NCBI RefSeq assembly: GCF_001650025.1
Contig: NZ_LVVY01000086.1
Span: forward strand, 1-64,000
Length of the DNA stretch: 64,000 nucleotides
Origin: Devosia elaeis
GTDB lineage: Bacteria; Pseudomonadota; Alphaproteobacteria; Rhizobiales; Devosiaceae
Direction of reading: 5' to 3'
Of the stretch, positions 8,871-18,363 are shown piece by piece. Every line of letters starts with the position of its first letter. Position 1 is the first letter of the stretch. Both the position numbers and the translations under genes were made by a program. A model generated the notes under the pieces. It saw only the letters and a list, made by a program, of their open reading frames with translations. It made no database searches and was not told where the DNA came from.

Positions 8871-8906
8871 CGGCCAAAACAAAAACCCCCGGAACAAGTC
8901 CGGGGG
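8871..8906 (-). terminator. rho-independent terminator after lpdA
   Basis: Read on the minus strand, the stem CCCCCGGA pairs with TCCGGGGG (8886-8893 with 8899-8906, loop of 5) and is followed by TTTTTGTTTT. It lies 26 bp beyond the lpdA stop and isolates it from the dctP promoter region. Confidence 0.85.
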
Positions 8907-8931
8907 CGAATGCATGCAGGAAAGGATGATG

Positions 8932-10341
8932 TCAGATGTGGATGGCGCCATCGCCCAGGGCCAGGGCGGCTTCCCGGATGGCCTCGGACAGCGTCGGATG
9001 GGCATGCGTCGTGCGCGCCAGGTCTTCCGAGGCGCCGGAAAACTCCATCAGCGTCACCAGCTCATGGATCATTTCGCCGGCATTCTTGCCCACGATATGC
9101 GCGCCCAGAACCCGGTCGGTTTCCACATCGGCGAGAATCTTGACGAAGCCCTGGGTCGCCAGCATGGCCTTGGCGCGGCCATTGGCGGTGAAGGGGAACT
9201 TGCCGATCTTGTAGTCGATGCCCTCGGCCTTGAGCTCGTCCTCGGTCTTGCCGACGGACGCCACTTCCGGATTGGTATAGACCACGGCGGGGATAGCGGC
9301 GTAATTCACATGCCCGGCCTGCCCGGCCAGGATTTCGGCAATTGCGATGCCCTCGTCCTCGGCCTTGTGCGCCAGCATCGGCCCGGCGATCACGTCGCCA
9401 ATGGCATAGATGCCGTCCACCGAGCTCTTGTACTGCGCATCGACCCGGACCCGGCCGCGCTCATCCAGCGCCACGCCGGCAATATCGAGGCCCAGCCCTT
9501 CGGTCATCGGCTTGCGGCCGATCGCCACCAGAGCCACGTCGGCCTCCAGCACTTCGGCTTCGCCGCCCTTTGCCGGCTCGACATTGATCTTGAGCGAGCC
9601 GTCTTCCTGCTTCTCGATGCCAGCGACCTTGCTGGACAGCTTGAATTCCATGCCCTGCTTCTGCAGCATGCGCTGGAACTGGCGGGCGACCTCGCTATCC
9701 ATGCCCGGCAGGATACGGTCGAGATATTCCACCACGGTCACCTGCGCCCCGAGGCGCATCCAGACCGAACCCAGTTCCAGCCCGATGACGCCGGCCCCGA
9801 TGACCACCAGCCGATTGGGAACCTGTTCCAGGGTCAGGGCCCCGGTCGAGGTGACCACCTGCTTTTCGTCGATCTCGATGCCCGGCAGATTGGCGGAGAC
9901 CGAGCCGGTGGCGATGACGATATTCTTGGTGGCGATTTCCGTCTGGGGCCCGCTCTGCGGCGTCACCAGCACCTTGCCGGCCGACGGGATCGAGCCGATG
10001 CCGCGGAACACGGTGATCTTGTTCTTCTTGAACAGATAGTCCACCCCGCCGACATTGGACGCTACCGTCTCGGCCTTGTGGTTCATCATCTGCGGCAGGT
10101 TGAGCTGCGGGGCCGGGATATCGATGCCCAGCGCCTTGAAGCCATGGCCAGCCTCTTCGAACAATTCGGAGGCATGCAGCAGGGCCTTGGACGGAATGCA
10201 GCCGATATTGAGGCAGGTGCCGCCCAGGGTCGCCCATTTCTCCACCACGGCAACCTTCATGCCCAATTGCGCCGCGCGGATGGCGCAGACATAGCCGCCC
10301 GGGCCTGAGCCGATGATGGTAAGGTCGAATTGGTCTGCCAT
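8932..10341 (-). CDS. lpdA: dihydrolipoyl dehydrogenase (E3)
   Basis: Flavoprotein of 469 residues that reoxidises dihydrolipoamide in 2-oxoacid dehydrogenase complexes. The FAD-binding GSGPGG motif is at 11-16 and the redox pair Cys43/Cys48 lies in [14 protein letters not shown] second nucleotide-binding GAGVIGLE motif binds NAD. The C-terminal [13 protein letters not shown] block supplies the catalytic His-Glu pair. It is the distal member of the sucA-sucB region on the same strand, separated from sucB by three unrelated genes, and is closed by a clear terminator. It probably serves the 2-oxoglutarate dehydrogenase complex encoded next to it. Confidence 0.96.
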   Translation of the reverse strand: MADQFDLTIIGSGPGGYVCAIRAAQLGMKVAVVEKWATLGGTCLNIGCIPSKALLHASELFEEAGHGFKALGIDIPAPQLNLPQMMNHKAETVASNVGGVDYLFKKNKITVFRGIGSIPSAGKVLVTPQSGPQTEIATKNIVIATGSVSANLPGIEIDEKQVVTSTGALTLEQVPNRLVVIGAGVIGLELGSVWMRLGAQVTVVEYLDRILPGMDSEVARQFQRMLQKQGMEFKLSSKVAGIEKQEDGSLKINVEPAKGGEAEVLEADVALVAIGRKPMTEGLGLDIAGVALDERGRVRVDAQYKSSVDGIYAIGDVIAGPMLAHKAEDEGIAIAEILAGQAGHVNYAAIPAVVYTNPEVASVGKTEDELKAEGIDYKIGKFPFTANGRAKAMLATQGFVKILADVETDRVLGAHIVGKNAGEMIHELVTLMEFSGASEDLARTTHAHPTLSEAIREAALALGDGAIHI

Positions 10342-10362
10342 TGTCTAGCCTCGAGGAATTGA

Positions 10363-11004
10363 TCAGCGCTGCTGTGCCAGAGCGACACGAACGGCCAGCG
10401 CCAGGAATGTAATGCCGGTAACCCGATTAAACCACCGGCCGGCGCGGAAAAAGCCCTGCCGCACCGAAGGGGTCGTAAAGAAAACCGACACCAATGCAAA
10501 CCAGGCAAAAAGCATGAGGCTCATGGCTCCCACATAGATCACCTTGGCATCGCCGCCCGTGCGGACCGAAACCAGCGAGGTGAACAGGGCCAGGAAGAAC
10601 AGAACGGCCTTGGGATTGAGCAGATTGGTCAGGAAACCCAGGGCGAAGGCGGACATGTCGCTGTTGCGGATTGCAGCGTCATCATCCATGTCCGGCATTT
10701 GCGGCGGCGGGCTGCGCAAGGCGGAAATGGCCAGCCAGACCAGATAGGCGGCGCCCGCCCATTTCAGGATATTGAACAGAAGCAGCGACTGCCCCACGAT
10801 CACGCCCACGCCCAGCAGGGTATAGCTGCCGTGCACAAGGATGGACGTCGCAATGCCGGCGGATGTCAGCAGGGCGGCACGACGGCCATGGACGACGGAT
10901 TGGCGCAGGACCATGGCGAAATCCGCGCCGGGAATGATGGCGTTGATACCGAAGGCGAGCATCAGGCCCGCAAATTCCAGCCAGGGAAATTCCACCGTCG
11001 CCAC
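10363..11004 (-). CDS. LysE/RhtB family exporter
   Basis: Membrane protein of 213 residues with about six hydrophobic segments, matching the LysE amino-acid and metabolite exporter family. The N-terminal PGADFAMV block corresponds to the family's PGPN/PGAD signature and a FLTNLLNPKAVLFF segment follows. The start is GTG 11004, with no convincing ribosome-binding site, so the exact start is uncertain. It sits 21 bp before lpdA on the same strand. The substrate cannot be told from sequence. Confidence 0.88.
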   Translation of the reverse strand: MATVEFPWLEFAGLMLAFGINAIIPGADFAMVLRQSVVHGRRAALLTSAGIATSILVHGSYTLLGVGVIVGQSLLLFNILKWAGAAYLVWLAISALRSPPPQMPDMDDDAAIRNSDMSAFALGFLTNLLNPKAVLFFLALFTSLVSVRTGGDAKVIYVGAMSLMLFAWFALVSVFFTTPSVRQGFFRAGRWFNRVTGITFLALAVRVALAQQR

Positions 11005-11094
11005 CGCGCGTTAAGACCCGGCAAGCGTTACACCAGCGGCGCGCCTCGGGCAACGCGGGGCTGGACATAGCCCCCTGCCCTTCGGGCAAGGCTG

Positions 11095-11484
11095 CTAGAA
11101 CGCCACGCCCGCGAACAGCAGGATCAGCCCGATAAGCGAGATGAACCAGATGCCCGAACGCATCAGTGGAACATCGATGAAATAGGCCGGCAGATAGGCC
11201 CAGCGGGCCCAGAACCAGATTTGCGCGCCCCATTGGGTCAGGGCGTCCGAGCGCCCGGACAATTCGGTGGCGACGGCCAGGGCGATGAAAACACCATAGG
11301 TTTCAAGGAAATTGCGCAGTGCCCGATTGCCGCGCGCGGTCCATTTGTTCGGCACCCGTTCATTGTCGCGCTGGCTCCCGGCATACCAGAGGCCGTAGTC
11401 GAGCCGATAGGCGGTGGATTGCACCAGCACATAGGCCAATGCCAGCACGGCGCTCCACACCAGAAGATTGAGTTCGACGCTCAT
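11095..11484 (-). CDS. MAPEG family membrane protein
   Basis: Four-helix membrane protein of 129 residues. It matches bacterial MAPEG-like proteins: an N-terminal helix, then a basic loop with RVPNKWTARGNRALRNFLETYGVF, the conserved Asn/Glu-containing segment. Eukaryotic relatives use glutathione, but the role of these short bacterial members is not established. It lies 90 bp before the LysE gene on the same strand, with no clear operon partner. Confidence 0.8.
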   Translation of the reverse strand: MSVELNLLVWSAVLALAYVLVQSTAYRLDYGLWYAGSQRDNERVPNKWTARGNRALRNFLETYGVFIALAVATELSGRSDALTQWGAQIWFWARWAYLPAYFIDVPLMRSGIWFISLIGLILLFAGVAF

Positions 11485-11567
11485 GGCTCACCGCTGCAAT
11501 TGCCCTGCGTCCAGAACGGATGAAAGCGCGAAATGGATCAATGGCCTGGACGTTTTTCTCCGACCGG

Positions 11568-12017
11568 TCAGGAGGCCGAGATTTCCTGGGCCCGCTTGAG
11601 GATTTCCGGCAATTGCTTGTCGATGTCGAGCGATCCGCCTTCGACCTGTTCGAGGAAGGCGCGGCAGAACACGTTCTTGTCCGGCGCCTGATTATAGGCG
11701 CTCATGATCTGGCTGCCGCCGTAGGTTTCGGCGGCCTCCTGCTGGCCCTCGCTGCCGCCGCCCAAGCGGCTGATCACCCGGTCGGCCAGGTCTAAGTAGC
11801 TGATATTCCGCAAATACCAGTTCGCCGCTGCCTCCTTGTAGGCATTGTCGAGCCCGGTGGTTTCATAGCAATGGGTGGTCATGGCCTCCACGATGGCCTT
11901 GGAGCCGTGGAAGGCCATCAGCTCGCCGATAAGGGCGGTATTGGTGGCATCGTCCTGCGCTTGGGCCGGCAGGACCGAGGCCATAAAGGCAGCGGCGAGA
12001 ACTACTTTTCGTCGCAA
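11568..12017 (-). CDS. hypothetical exported protein
   Basis: Predicted periplasmic protein of 149 residues with a signal peptide of about 20 residues (RRKVVLAAAFMASVLPAQAQ). The mature part is acidic and helical with two Cys residues that could form a disulfide (one in THCYETTG, one in NVFCRAFLEQ). I place the start at TTG 12017, 6 nt after GGAGAG. The adjacent GTG 12020 is possible. The frame is open to 12074, but that would bury the signal peptide. No family recognised. Confidence 0.65.
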   Translation of the reverse strand: MRRKVVLAAAFMASVLPAQAQDDATNTALIGELMAFHGSKAIVEAMTTHCYETTGLDNAYKEAAANWYLRNISYLDLADRVISRLGGGSEGQQEAAETYGGSQIMSAYNQAPDKNVFCRAFLEQVEGGSLDIDKQLPEILKRAQEISAS

Positions 12018-12121
12018 CACAAACTCTCCGATCAGCGCATTCGCATGCGCGCTTTCACTCGCATAAAGACCCAATTCGCTAACAGACTGTTAGCGCTGAC
12101 ACACACCAATTGGTGATCACG

Positions 12122-12148
12122 AAAAAGGGCCCGCCGAAGCGAGCCCTT
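12122..12148 (-). terminator. rho-independent terminator after sucB
   Basis: On the minus strand AAGGGCTCGC and GCGGGCCCTT form a 10-bp stem (one G-T pair) around a TTCG tetraloop and are followed by a short T run (12126-12122). It starts 24 bp beyond the sucB stop, so the sucAB transcript probably ends here and lpdA is transcribed separately. Confidence 0.8.
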
Positions 12149-12171
12149 GTAGATGTGAAAAGTGGCGAGAC

Positions 12172-13440
12172 CTAGAGGTCGAGCACCAGGCGCTCGGGCG
12201 CCTCCAGGCTTTCCTTGACGCGGACCAGGAAGGTCACCGCTTCCTTGCCGTCGACGATCCGATGATCGTAGCTGAGGGCGAGATACATCATCGGACGGAT
12301 GACGATCTGGCCGCCGACCACGACCGGACGCTCCTGGATCTTGTGCATGCCCAGGATGCCCGACTGAGGAGCATTGAGGATCGGCGTGGACATGAGCGAG
12401 CCATAGACGCCGCCATTGGAGATGGTGAAGGTGCCGCCCTGCATGTCGGCCATGGAGAGCGCGCCATCGCGGGCCTTCTTGCCCAGATTGCCGATTTCCT
12501 TTTCGATCTCGGCAATCGACATCTGATCGGCATTGCGCACCACCGGGACGACGAGGCCCTTGTCGGTGCCCACGGCGACGCCGATATGGGCGTAGTTCTT
12601 GTAGATGAGGTCGTCGCCGTCGATCTCGGCATTGACCGCCGGGATTTCCTTGAGGGCATGCACGACGGCCTTGGTGAAGAAGCCCATGAAGCCCAGCTTG
12701 ACGCCGTGCTTCTTCTCGAAGAGCTCCTTGTACTGGTTGCGCAGGTCCATCACCGGCTTCATGTCCACCTCGTTGAAGGTGGTGAGCATGGCGGCCGTGT
12801 TCTGCGCGTCCTTGAGGCGGCGGGCAATGGTCTGGCGCAGGCGGGTCATCTTCACGCGCTCTTCGCGCGAAGCGTCGTCAGCGGCCACCGGAGCGCGCGG
12901 CGCGGGCGCCGGAGCCGGAGCCTTGGCCTCGGCCGCCTTGGCGGCAGGAGCCGCAGCCGGCTTGGCGAGCGCGGCCAGCACGTCTTCCTTGAGCACCTGA
13001 CCGGCCTTGCCCGACCCGGCAATGTTGCCGGCATCGAGATTGTTCTCGTTGATGAGCTTCTGCGCGGAGGGCGCGGGAGCGCGGTCGGTGGCGGTCACCG
13101 GCTTGGCAGCGGGCTCCGGCTTGATCTCCTCGGGACCGGCGGCATTGTTGGCCGGGGTCTCGGTCTTGGCCTCGGCCTGCGGCGCGGCGGCGGCAGCGCC
13201 CGAACTGGCGGCGATGGCGCCCAAGAGCGCGCCCACATCCACCGTGTCGCCCGGCTGGGCGGCGATGGCTTCGAGCACGCCGGCGGCCGGCGCCGGCACT
13301 TCGATGGTCACCTTGTCGGTTTCGAGCTCCACCAGGGGTTCGTCGGCGGCAACGCTGTCGCCCACCTTCTTGTACCACTGGCCGATGGTCGCCTCGGTGA
13401 CGCTTTCGCCCAGAGTCGGCACGCGGATTTCTGTCGACAT
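12172..13440 (-). CDS. sucB: dihydrolipoyllysine succinyltransferase, 2-oxoglutarate dehydrogenase E2
   Basis: Core E2 enzyme of the 2-oxoglutarate dehydrogenase complex, 422 residues. One lipoyl domain (about 1-76) has the lipoylated Lys43 in ETDKVTIE. An Ala/Pro-rich linker follows, then the E3-binding domain (about 130-170) and the acetyltransferase-type catalytic domain ending in [12 protein letters not shown], whose His and Asp are catalytic. It lies 81 bp after sucA, with a hairpin in the gap at 13467-13500. The length fits a single-lipoyl-domain SucB. Confidence 0.97.
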   Translation of the reverse strand: MSTEIRVPTLGESVTEATIGQWYKKVGDSVAADEPLVELETDKVTIEVPAPAAGVLEAIAAQPGDTVDVGALLGAIAASSGAAAAAPQAEAKTETPANNAAGPEEIKPEPAAKPVTATDRAPAPSAQKLINENNLDAGNIAGSGKAGQVLKEDVLAALAKPAAAPAAKAAEAKAPAPAPAPRAPVAADDASREERVKMTRLRQTIARRLKDAQNTAAMLTTFNEVDMKPVMDLRNQYKELFEKKHGVKLGFMGFFTKAVVHALKEIPAVNAEIDGDDLIYKNYAHIGVAVGTDKGLVVPVVRNADQMSIAEIEKEIGNLGKKARDGALSMADMQGGTFTISNGGVYGSLMSTPILNAPQSGILGMHKIQERPVVVGGQIVIRPMMYLALSYDHRIVDGKEAVTFLVRVKESLEAPERLVLDL

Positions 13441-13466
13441 TGAGTTTGTCCTTCTATTTCGGGCCA

Positions 13467-13500
13467 GAGCGCCTTCGTCCTAAGGACGAATGTGGCGCTC
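13467..13500. other. 34-bp intercistronic palindrome between sucA and sucB
   Basis: GAGCGCC (13467-13473) pairs with GGCGCTC (13494-13500), and inside it TTCGTCCT pairs with AGGACGAA around a single A. In RNA this would be a stable stem with a small internal bulge. There is no T tract, so it is more likely a processing or stability element, or a small repeat, than a terminator. Confidence 0.6.
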
Positions 13501-13521
13501 TTTATGTCTTGTCACAAGGCT

Positions 13522-16500
13522 TTACGCGGCGAATGCATCGTCCAAGAAGGCCTGGAGCTGTTCCAGATGCACGCTCATGCGGCCGGTGGCCGGCGAAGCG
13601 GCAGCGGCACGGCCCACATAGCGCACGCGTTGGCCATTGCGCCCCATCTGGTCGAGCACCCATTCCACATAGGGCTGGATGAAGGCCCAGGCGCCCATAT
13701 TGCGCGGCTCTTCCTGGCACCAGACCACTTCCGCGTTCGGGAAGCGGCTCAGGAGGTCCAGCAGGGCCTTGGCCGGGAACGGGTAGAGCTGTTCGACGCG
13801 CAGCAGATAGACATCGTCGATGCCCTTCTTCTCGCGGTCTTCCAGCAGATCGTAATAGACCTTGCCCGTGCACAGGACGACGCGGCGGATCTTCTCGTCG
13901 GCGGCCAGCTTGATATTGGTCTTGGGCAGGCCGGGCGCCTCGGCATCGTCCCAGAGCAGGCGATGGAAGACGCTGTCCGGCCCGAGTTCGACCAGGCCCG
14001 AGACGGCGCGCTTGTGGCGCAGCAGGCTCTTGGGCGTCATCAGGATCAGCGGCTTGCGGAAGTCGCGCTTCATCTGCCGGCGCAGGATGTGGAAGTAATT
14101 AGCCGGCGTGGTGCAGTTGGCGACCTGCATATTGTCTTCGGCGCAGAGCTGGAGGAAGCGCTCGGGACGCGCGGAGGAATGCTCCGGCCCCTGCCCTTCA
14201 TAGCCATGCGGCAGCAGCATCACCAGGCCCGACATGCGGAACCACTTGCGCTCACCCGAGGAGATGAACTGGTCGATGACGACCTGCGCCCCGTTCACGA
14301 AATCGCCGAACTGGGCTTCCCACAGGGTCAGCGCCTTGGGTTCGGACAGCGAATAGCCGTATTCGAAACCGAGCACCGCTTCCTCGGAGAGCATCGAATT
14401 GATGACCTCGTAGCGGGACTGGTCGGGCGAAAGATTGTTGAGCGGCGTATAGGTCTTGTTCTCGACCTGCTGGTCATTGAGCACCGAATGGCGCTGGCTG
14501 AACGTGCCGCGTTCGCAATCCTGCCCCGAAAGGCGTACCGGATGGCCCTCGGTGACCAGAGTGCCGAAAGCCAGGGCCTCGGCGGTTGCCCAGTCGATCC
14601 CCTCACCGCTTTCGATGATGCTGAGGCGATTGTCCATGAAGCGCTTGACGGTCCGGTGGACATTGAAATCCGCCGGAACCTTGGCCAGCTTGGTGCCGAT
14701 ATCGACCAGGCGATCGAGCGCCACACCGGTTTCGCCGCGGCGCGGGCCCTCGTCATGGGCCGGCTTGAAGCTCTTCCATTGGCCATCGAGCCAGTCGGCC
14801 TTGTTGGGGCGATAATCCTGCCCCGCCTCGAATTCGGCTTCCAGCTTGGCTTTCCAGTCGGCCTTGAGCTTGGCGACGTCGTCGGCCGTGACATGGCCTT
14901 CGCCGATCAGCTTTTCGCTATAGAGCTCCAGCGTGGTCTTGTGGCCGCGAATGCGCGAATACATCAGCGGCTGGGTGAAGCTGGGCTCGTCACCTTCATT
15001 GTGGCCGAAGCGGCGATAGCAGAACATGTCGATGACGACGGGCTTGCCGAACTTCTGGCGGTATTCCACCGCGACCTTGGCCGCGAAGACCACCGCTTCA
15101 GGATCGTCGCCATTCACGTGCAGCACCGGCGCCTCGATCATCTTGGCGACATCGGTGGGATAGGGCGAGGAGCGCGAATAGATCGGCGAGGTGGTGAAGC
15201 CGATCTGGTTGTTGATGACGAAATGGATCGAGCCGCCGGTGCGGTGGCCCTTGAGGCCGGAAAGCCCGAAGCATTCGGCCACGACGCCCTGGCCGGCAAA
15301 GGCCGCGTCGCCATGGATCAGCAGCGGCAGCACCATGGATCGGTCCGGCTTGCCCTCCTTGTCGATATTGACCAGCTTGCCATCGGGCGAGATGTGCAAA
15401 TCCTGCTTGGCGCGGGCCTTGCCCAGCACCACGGGATCGACGATTTCGAGATGGCTCGGATTGGCCGTGAGCGACAGGTGCACCCGGTTATTGTCGAATT
15501 CGCGGTCTGAGGAAGCACCCAGGTGGTACTTCACGTCGCCCGAACCCTCGACATCGTCGGGATAGAAGGCGCCGCCCTTGAACTCATGGAACAGGGCGCG
15601 GTGCGGCTTGCTCAGAACCTGGGTCAGCACGTTGAGGCGGCCACGATGGGCCATGCCAAGGACGATATCCTTGATGCCCAGGGCGCCACCGCGCTTGATG
15701 ATCTGCTCGAGCGCCGGAATGGTGGCTTCCGCGCCATCAAGGCCGAAACGCTTGGTGCCGGTATATTTGACGTCGAGGAACTTCTCGAAGCCTTCGGCTT
15801 CCACCAGCTTGTTGAGGATCGCCTTCTTGCCCTCGGGGGTGAAGGTTATTTCCTTGTCCGGCCCCTCGATGCGCTCCTGAATCCACTGCTTCTCGTCCGG
15901 ATCGGAGATATGCATGAATTCGATGCCGACCGTGCCGCAATAGGTCCGCTGCAGGATGGCCAGCATTTCGGGGATGGTGGCGTATTCAAGGCCCAGATAA
16001 TTGTCGATGAAGATCTTGCGGCCGAAATCGGCTTCGGTGAAGCCATAGCTCTTGGGATCGAGCTCGGGCGCCGGCTCCTCGGCCTTGAGCTTGAGCGGAT
16101 CGAGATCGGCATGCAGATGCCCGCGCATGCGATAGGCGCGGATCATCATGATGGCCCGGATGCTGTCGCGCGTCGCCTGCAGCACGTCGCCGGCGCTCGG
16201 CGCGGGCTTGCCCTCGGCAGCCGCCTTCCTGGCCGTGGCCTTCTCGGTCTTTACGGCGATTTCGCCCCAATTGCCGTCCAGGGCATTGACCAGATCGCCG
16301 GCCTCGGCCTGCGGCCAGTCCTTGCGGCCCCAGCTCGGGCCATCGGCATTCTTCTGCGCTTCGGCCTGGCTGTCATCGAGCCTGGAAAAGAAGCTCGACC
16401 AGGTCGCATCGACGCTGGAAGGATCGGTCTTGTACCGGGAATAGAGTTGTTCGATGTAGTCGGCGTTCCCCCCATAGAGGAACGAGGTCAGCAAGAACGT

Positions 16501-16524
16501 GTCGTTCTTTTCCTGTCGTGTCAT
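13522..16524 (-). CDS. sucA: 2-oxoglutarate dehydrogenase E1 component
   Basis: Thiamine-diphosphate enzyme of 1000 residues that decarboxylates 2-oxoglutarate and transfers succinyl to the SucB lipoyl arm. The N-terminal helix that docks to the core (NDTFLLTSFLYGGNADYIEQLY) is present, as are the GMAHRGRLNVL segment, the ThDP-binding VHVNGDDPEAV and GHNEGDEPSFTQP blocks, and the C-terminal transketolase-like domain ending near QPYVEWVL. Length is in the usual range for alphaproteobacterial SucA. It is the first gene after a 352-bp spacer from sucD and probably has its own promoter there. Confidence 0.97.
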   Translation of the reverse strand: MTRQEKNDTFLLTSFLYGGNADYIEQLYSRYKTDPSSVDATWSSFFSRLDDSQAEAQKNADGPSWGRKDWPQAEAGDLVNALDGNWGEIAVKTEKATARKAAAEGKPAPSAGDVLQATRDSIRAIMMIRAYRMRGHLHADLDPLKLKAEEPAPELDPKSYGFTEADFGRKIFIDNYLGLEYATIPEMLAILQRTYCGTVGIEFMHISDPDEKQWIQERIEGPDKEITFTPEGKKAILNKLVEAEGFEKFLDVKYTGTKRFGLDGAEATIPALEQIIKRGGALGIKDIVLGMAHRGRLNVLTQVLSKPHRALFHEFKGGAFYPDDVEGSGDVKYHLGASSDREFDNNRVHLSLTANPSHLEIVDPVVLGKARAKQDLHISPDGKLVNIDKEGKPDRSMVLPLLIHGDAAFAGQGVVAECFGLSGLKGHRTGGSIHFVINNQIGFTTSPIYSRSSPYPTDVAKMIEAPVLHVNGDDPEAVVFAAKVAVEYRQKFGKPVVIDMFCYRRFGHNEGDEPSFTQPLMYSRIRGHKTTLELYSEKLIGEGHVTADDVAKLKADWKAKLEAEFEAGQDYRPNKADWLDGQWKSFKPAHDEGPRRGETGVALDRLVDIGTKLAKVPADFNVHRTVKRFMDNRLSIIESGEGIDWATAEALAFGTLVTEGHPVRLSGQDCERGTFSQRHSVLNDQQVENKTYTPLNNLSPDQSRYEVINSMLSEEAVLGFEYGYSLSEPKALTLWEAQFGDFVNGAQVVIDQFISSGERKWFRMSGLVMLLPHGYEGQGPEHSSARPERFLQLCAEDNMQVANCTTPANYFHILRRQMKRDFRKPLILMTPKSLLRHKRAVSGLVELGPDSVFHRLLWDDAEAPGLPKTNIKLAADEKIRRVVLCTGKVYYDLLEDREKKGIDDVYLLRVEQLYPFPAKALLDLLSRFPNAEVVWCQEEPRNMGAWAFIQPYVEWVLDQMGRNGQRVRYVGRAAAASPATGRMSVHLEQLQAFLDDAFAA

Positions 16525-16876
16525 CGCTTTTGTCGCAGGACCTTGCGCCCTGCCATCCTTCTCAACGGACCGGCCAGCGGCCGATCGAATGTGCGGTCAT
16601 TAAAGTGGGCGAATATTGACCGCTTTTCCTTTGTATCTTGTTAAGACTTGCGGCGCCCGCAAGAGGCGCCGCGGCTCACCAGATTGTGTAGGCCACCGGT
16701 TAACATCGAACCGTGACCGAAGCGCGACCGACATTGGTCGCAGATGGGGCGCCGCACCGCATTTGCCGCCGCCGCCGTCATTGCCGGGCTTGTCCCGGCA
16801 ATCCATTCTCGGGAGGCGTGGACCACCGGGACAAGACCGGTGGTGACGACATCACGCAAGCCGGCGCAATTTGCGC
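16525..16876. other. 352-bp spacer between sucD and sucA
   Basis: No gene seen. It contains an A/T-richer stretch at about 16600-16645 that may hold the sucA promoter, though I could not fix -35 and -10 boxes. It also has a strong hairpin at 16650-16672 (GCGGCGCC with GGCGCCGC, loop of 7) and a palindromic repeat at 16777-16850 just beyond the sucD stop. Confidence 0.6.
16777..16850. repeat. palindromic repeat, TTGCCGGGCTTGTCCCGGCAA family, copy 1
   Basis: Two short hairpins, TTGCCGGG...CCCGGCAA and a diverged ACCGGGACAAGACCGGT, lie about 40 bp apart inside an overall inverted arrangement (GTCAT at one end, GTGACGAC at the other). A close copy is at 43154-43230. Both lie directly after the 3' end of a minus-strand gene. 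Confidence 0.8.
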
Positions 16877-17785
16877 TCAGCCCTTCAGCACTTCCGCCAG
16901 CGTCACGCCGATGCGGGCCGGGGAGGCCGACACCTTGATGCCGGCCGCTTCCATGGCCGCGATCTTTTCTTCCGCGCCGCCCTTGCCGCCCGAAATCACC
17001 GCGCCGGCATGGCCCATGGTGCGGCCCGGAGGGGCGGTGCGGCCAGCGATGAAGCCCGCCATCGGCTTCTTGCGGCCCTTCTTGGCTTCGTCGATCAGGA
17101 ACTGGGCGGCTTCTTCTTCGGCCGAGCCGCCGATTTCACCGATCATGATGATCGACTGGGTGGCTTCGTCGGCCAGGAACATTTCCAGCACGTCGATGAA
17201 TTCGGTGCCCTTGACCGGGTCGCCGCCGATGCCGACCGCCGTGGTCTGGCCCAGGCCCTCATTGGTGGTCTGGAACACCGCTTCATAGGTCAGGGTGCCC
17301 GAACGCGACACGATGCCCACCGAGCCCTTGGAGAAGATCGAGCCCGGCATGATGCCGATCTTGCATTCTTCCGGCGTCAGCACGCCGGGGCAGTTCGGGC
17401 CGATGAGGCGCGACCTGGACTTTTCCAGCTTGGCCTTGACCCGCACCATGTCCATGACGGGCACGCCTTCGGTGATGCAGACGATCAGCTCGATTTCCGC
17501 ATCGATGGCTTCCTCGATTGCGGCGGCGGCGCCCGCGGGCGGCACATAGATCACCGAGGCATTGGCGCCGGTCTTTTCCTTGCCTTCAGCCACGCTGGCG
17601 AAGACCGGCAGGCTCGCCGAGGCATCAAGGCCCGAGGTCCAGGTTTCCCCGGCCTTCTTGGGGTTCACGCCGCCCACCATCTGCGTGCCGTAATAATTGA
17701 GCGCCTGCTCGGTGTGGAAGGTGCCGGTCTTGCCGGTCAGCCCCTGCACGAGCACCTTGGTGTCTTTGTTGACGAGAATGGACAT
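16877..17785 (-). CDS. sucD: succinyl-CoA ligase alpha subunit
   Basis: Binds CoA and carries the phosphohistidine in succinyl-CoA synthetase, which makes ATP or GTP from succinyl-CoA. The product has 302 residues, near the usual length. Seen: the N-terminal [21 protein letters not shown] block, FVPPAGA-type loop [22 protein letters not shown], and the active-site His in [20 protein letters not shown]. Start ATG 17785 marks the conserved N-terminus. The frame is open to 17983, but that part is unrelated. The gene is separated from sucC by a small exported-protein gene. Confidence 0.96.
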   Translation of the reverse strand: MSILVNKDTKVLVQGLTGKTGTFHTEQALNYYGTQMVGGVNPKKAGETWTSGLDASASLPVFASVAEGKEKTGANASVIYVPPAGAAAAIEEAIDAEIELIVCITEGVPVMDMVRVKAKLEKSRSRLIGPNCPGVLTPEECKIGIMPGSIFSKGSVGIVSRSGTLTYEAVFQTTNEGLGQTTAVGIGGDPVKGTEFIDVLEMFLADEATQSIIMIGEIGGSAEEEAAQFLIDEAKKGRKKPMAGFIAGRTAPPGRTMGHAGAVISGGKGGAEEKIAAMEAAGIKVSASPARIGVTLAEVLKG

Positions 17786-17846
17786 CTTGTTTCTCTTCCG
17801 TCTTGCGGCGCCGGGCGCCTTGTCTTGATGCCCCGGAGGGCGAAAA

Positions 17847-18359
17847 TTACTCGCCGGCCACCGGCGTGAGTGTGGTGAGCTGGATAACGAAGCCCATATT
17901 GTCCCAATGGGTAAGCAGCAGGGAATCGCCGCCGGCAAGGCTGGCATAATGCCCGCCATCCTCGGCCACGACCTCGCCCTCATAGCGATCGAGCCCGGCC
18001 AGGGCGTCGATCACCGCCTTGCCATCGCCCCGGACATTGGCGATGTCGATGCGGCAATAGCCGAACACCGTGCCGGGATAGGTCTCGACCAGCGAGAACA
18101 GGTCGCCCCAACCGATCCCCGGCAGGTCGCGGCCGGCCGAATAGGAGCGCACGAAGGGGCTTTCCGCATCGTCCTCATAGGCGTCCCAGCCGGCGGCTAT
18201 GGCGTCCTCCACGAGGGTATCGCCGCCGCCGGCAAAGGCCTCGCACATTTCCAGCGCGGCAATGGCCGCCGCGCTGGGGGCAGTCTTGGTCTTGCCCTGC
18301 GCCCAGGCAGGCTGGGCCGCAAGAACAAGGACTACCGCAATGGCGAGGCCTGGGCGCAT
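17847..18359 (-). CDS. hypothetical exported protein between sucC and sucD
   Basis: Predicted periplasmic protein of 170 residues. The signal peptide is about residues 1-21 ([20 protein letters not shown]). The mature part is acidic with two Cys residues, in EMCEAFAGG and [10 protein letters not shown], and a C-terminal [15 protein letters not shown] strand. No family recognised. It begins 4 bp after the sucC stop and ends 61 bp before sucD, so it is almost certainly cotranscribed with two TCA-cycle genes whose products act in the cytoplasm. Start ATG 18359 is chosen for the signal peptide. The open frame upstream overlaps sucC. Confidence 0.7.
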   Translation of the reverse strand: MRPGLAIAVVLVLAAQPAWAQGKTKTAPSAAAIAALEMCEAFAGGGDTLVEDAIAAGWDAYEDDAESPFVRSYSAGRDLPGIGWGDLFSLVETYPGTVFGYCRIDIANVRGDGKAVIDALAGLDRYEGEVVAEDGGHYASLAGGDSLLLTHWDNMGFVIQLTTLTPVAGE

Positions 18360-18363
18360 CAGC

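Noticed and set aside
5320-10308. Very long open frame on the plus strand (about 1660 codons)
   Set aside because: It is antisense to dctM, dctQ, dctP and lpdA, which are well supported. The translation is His/Gln/Arg/Asp-rich with no domain, a common artefact of GC-rich codon bias.
13492-15510. 672-codon plus-strand open frame opposite sucA
   Set aside because: Antisense shadow of a highly conserved gene.
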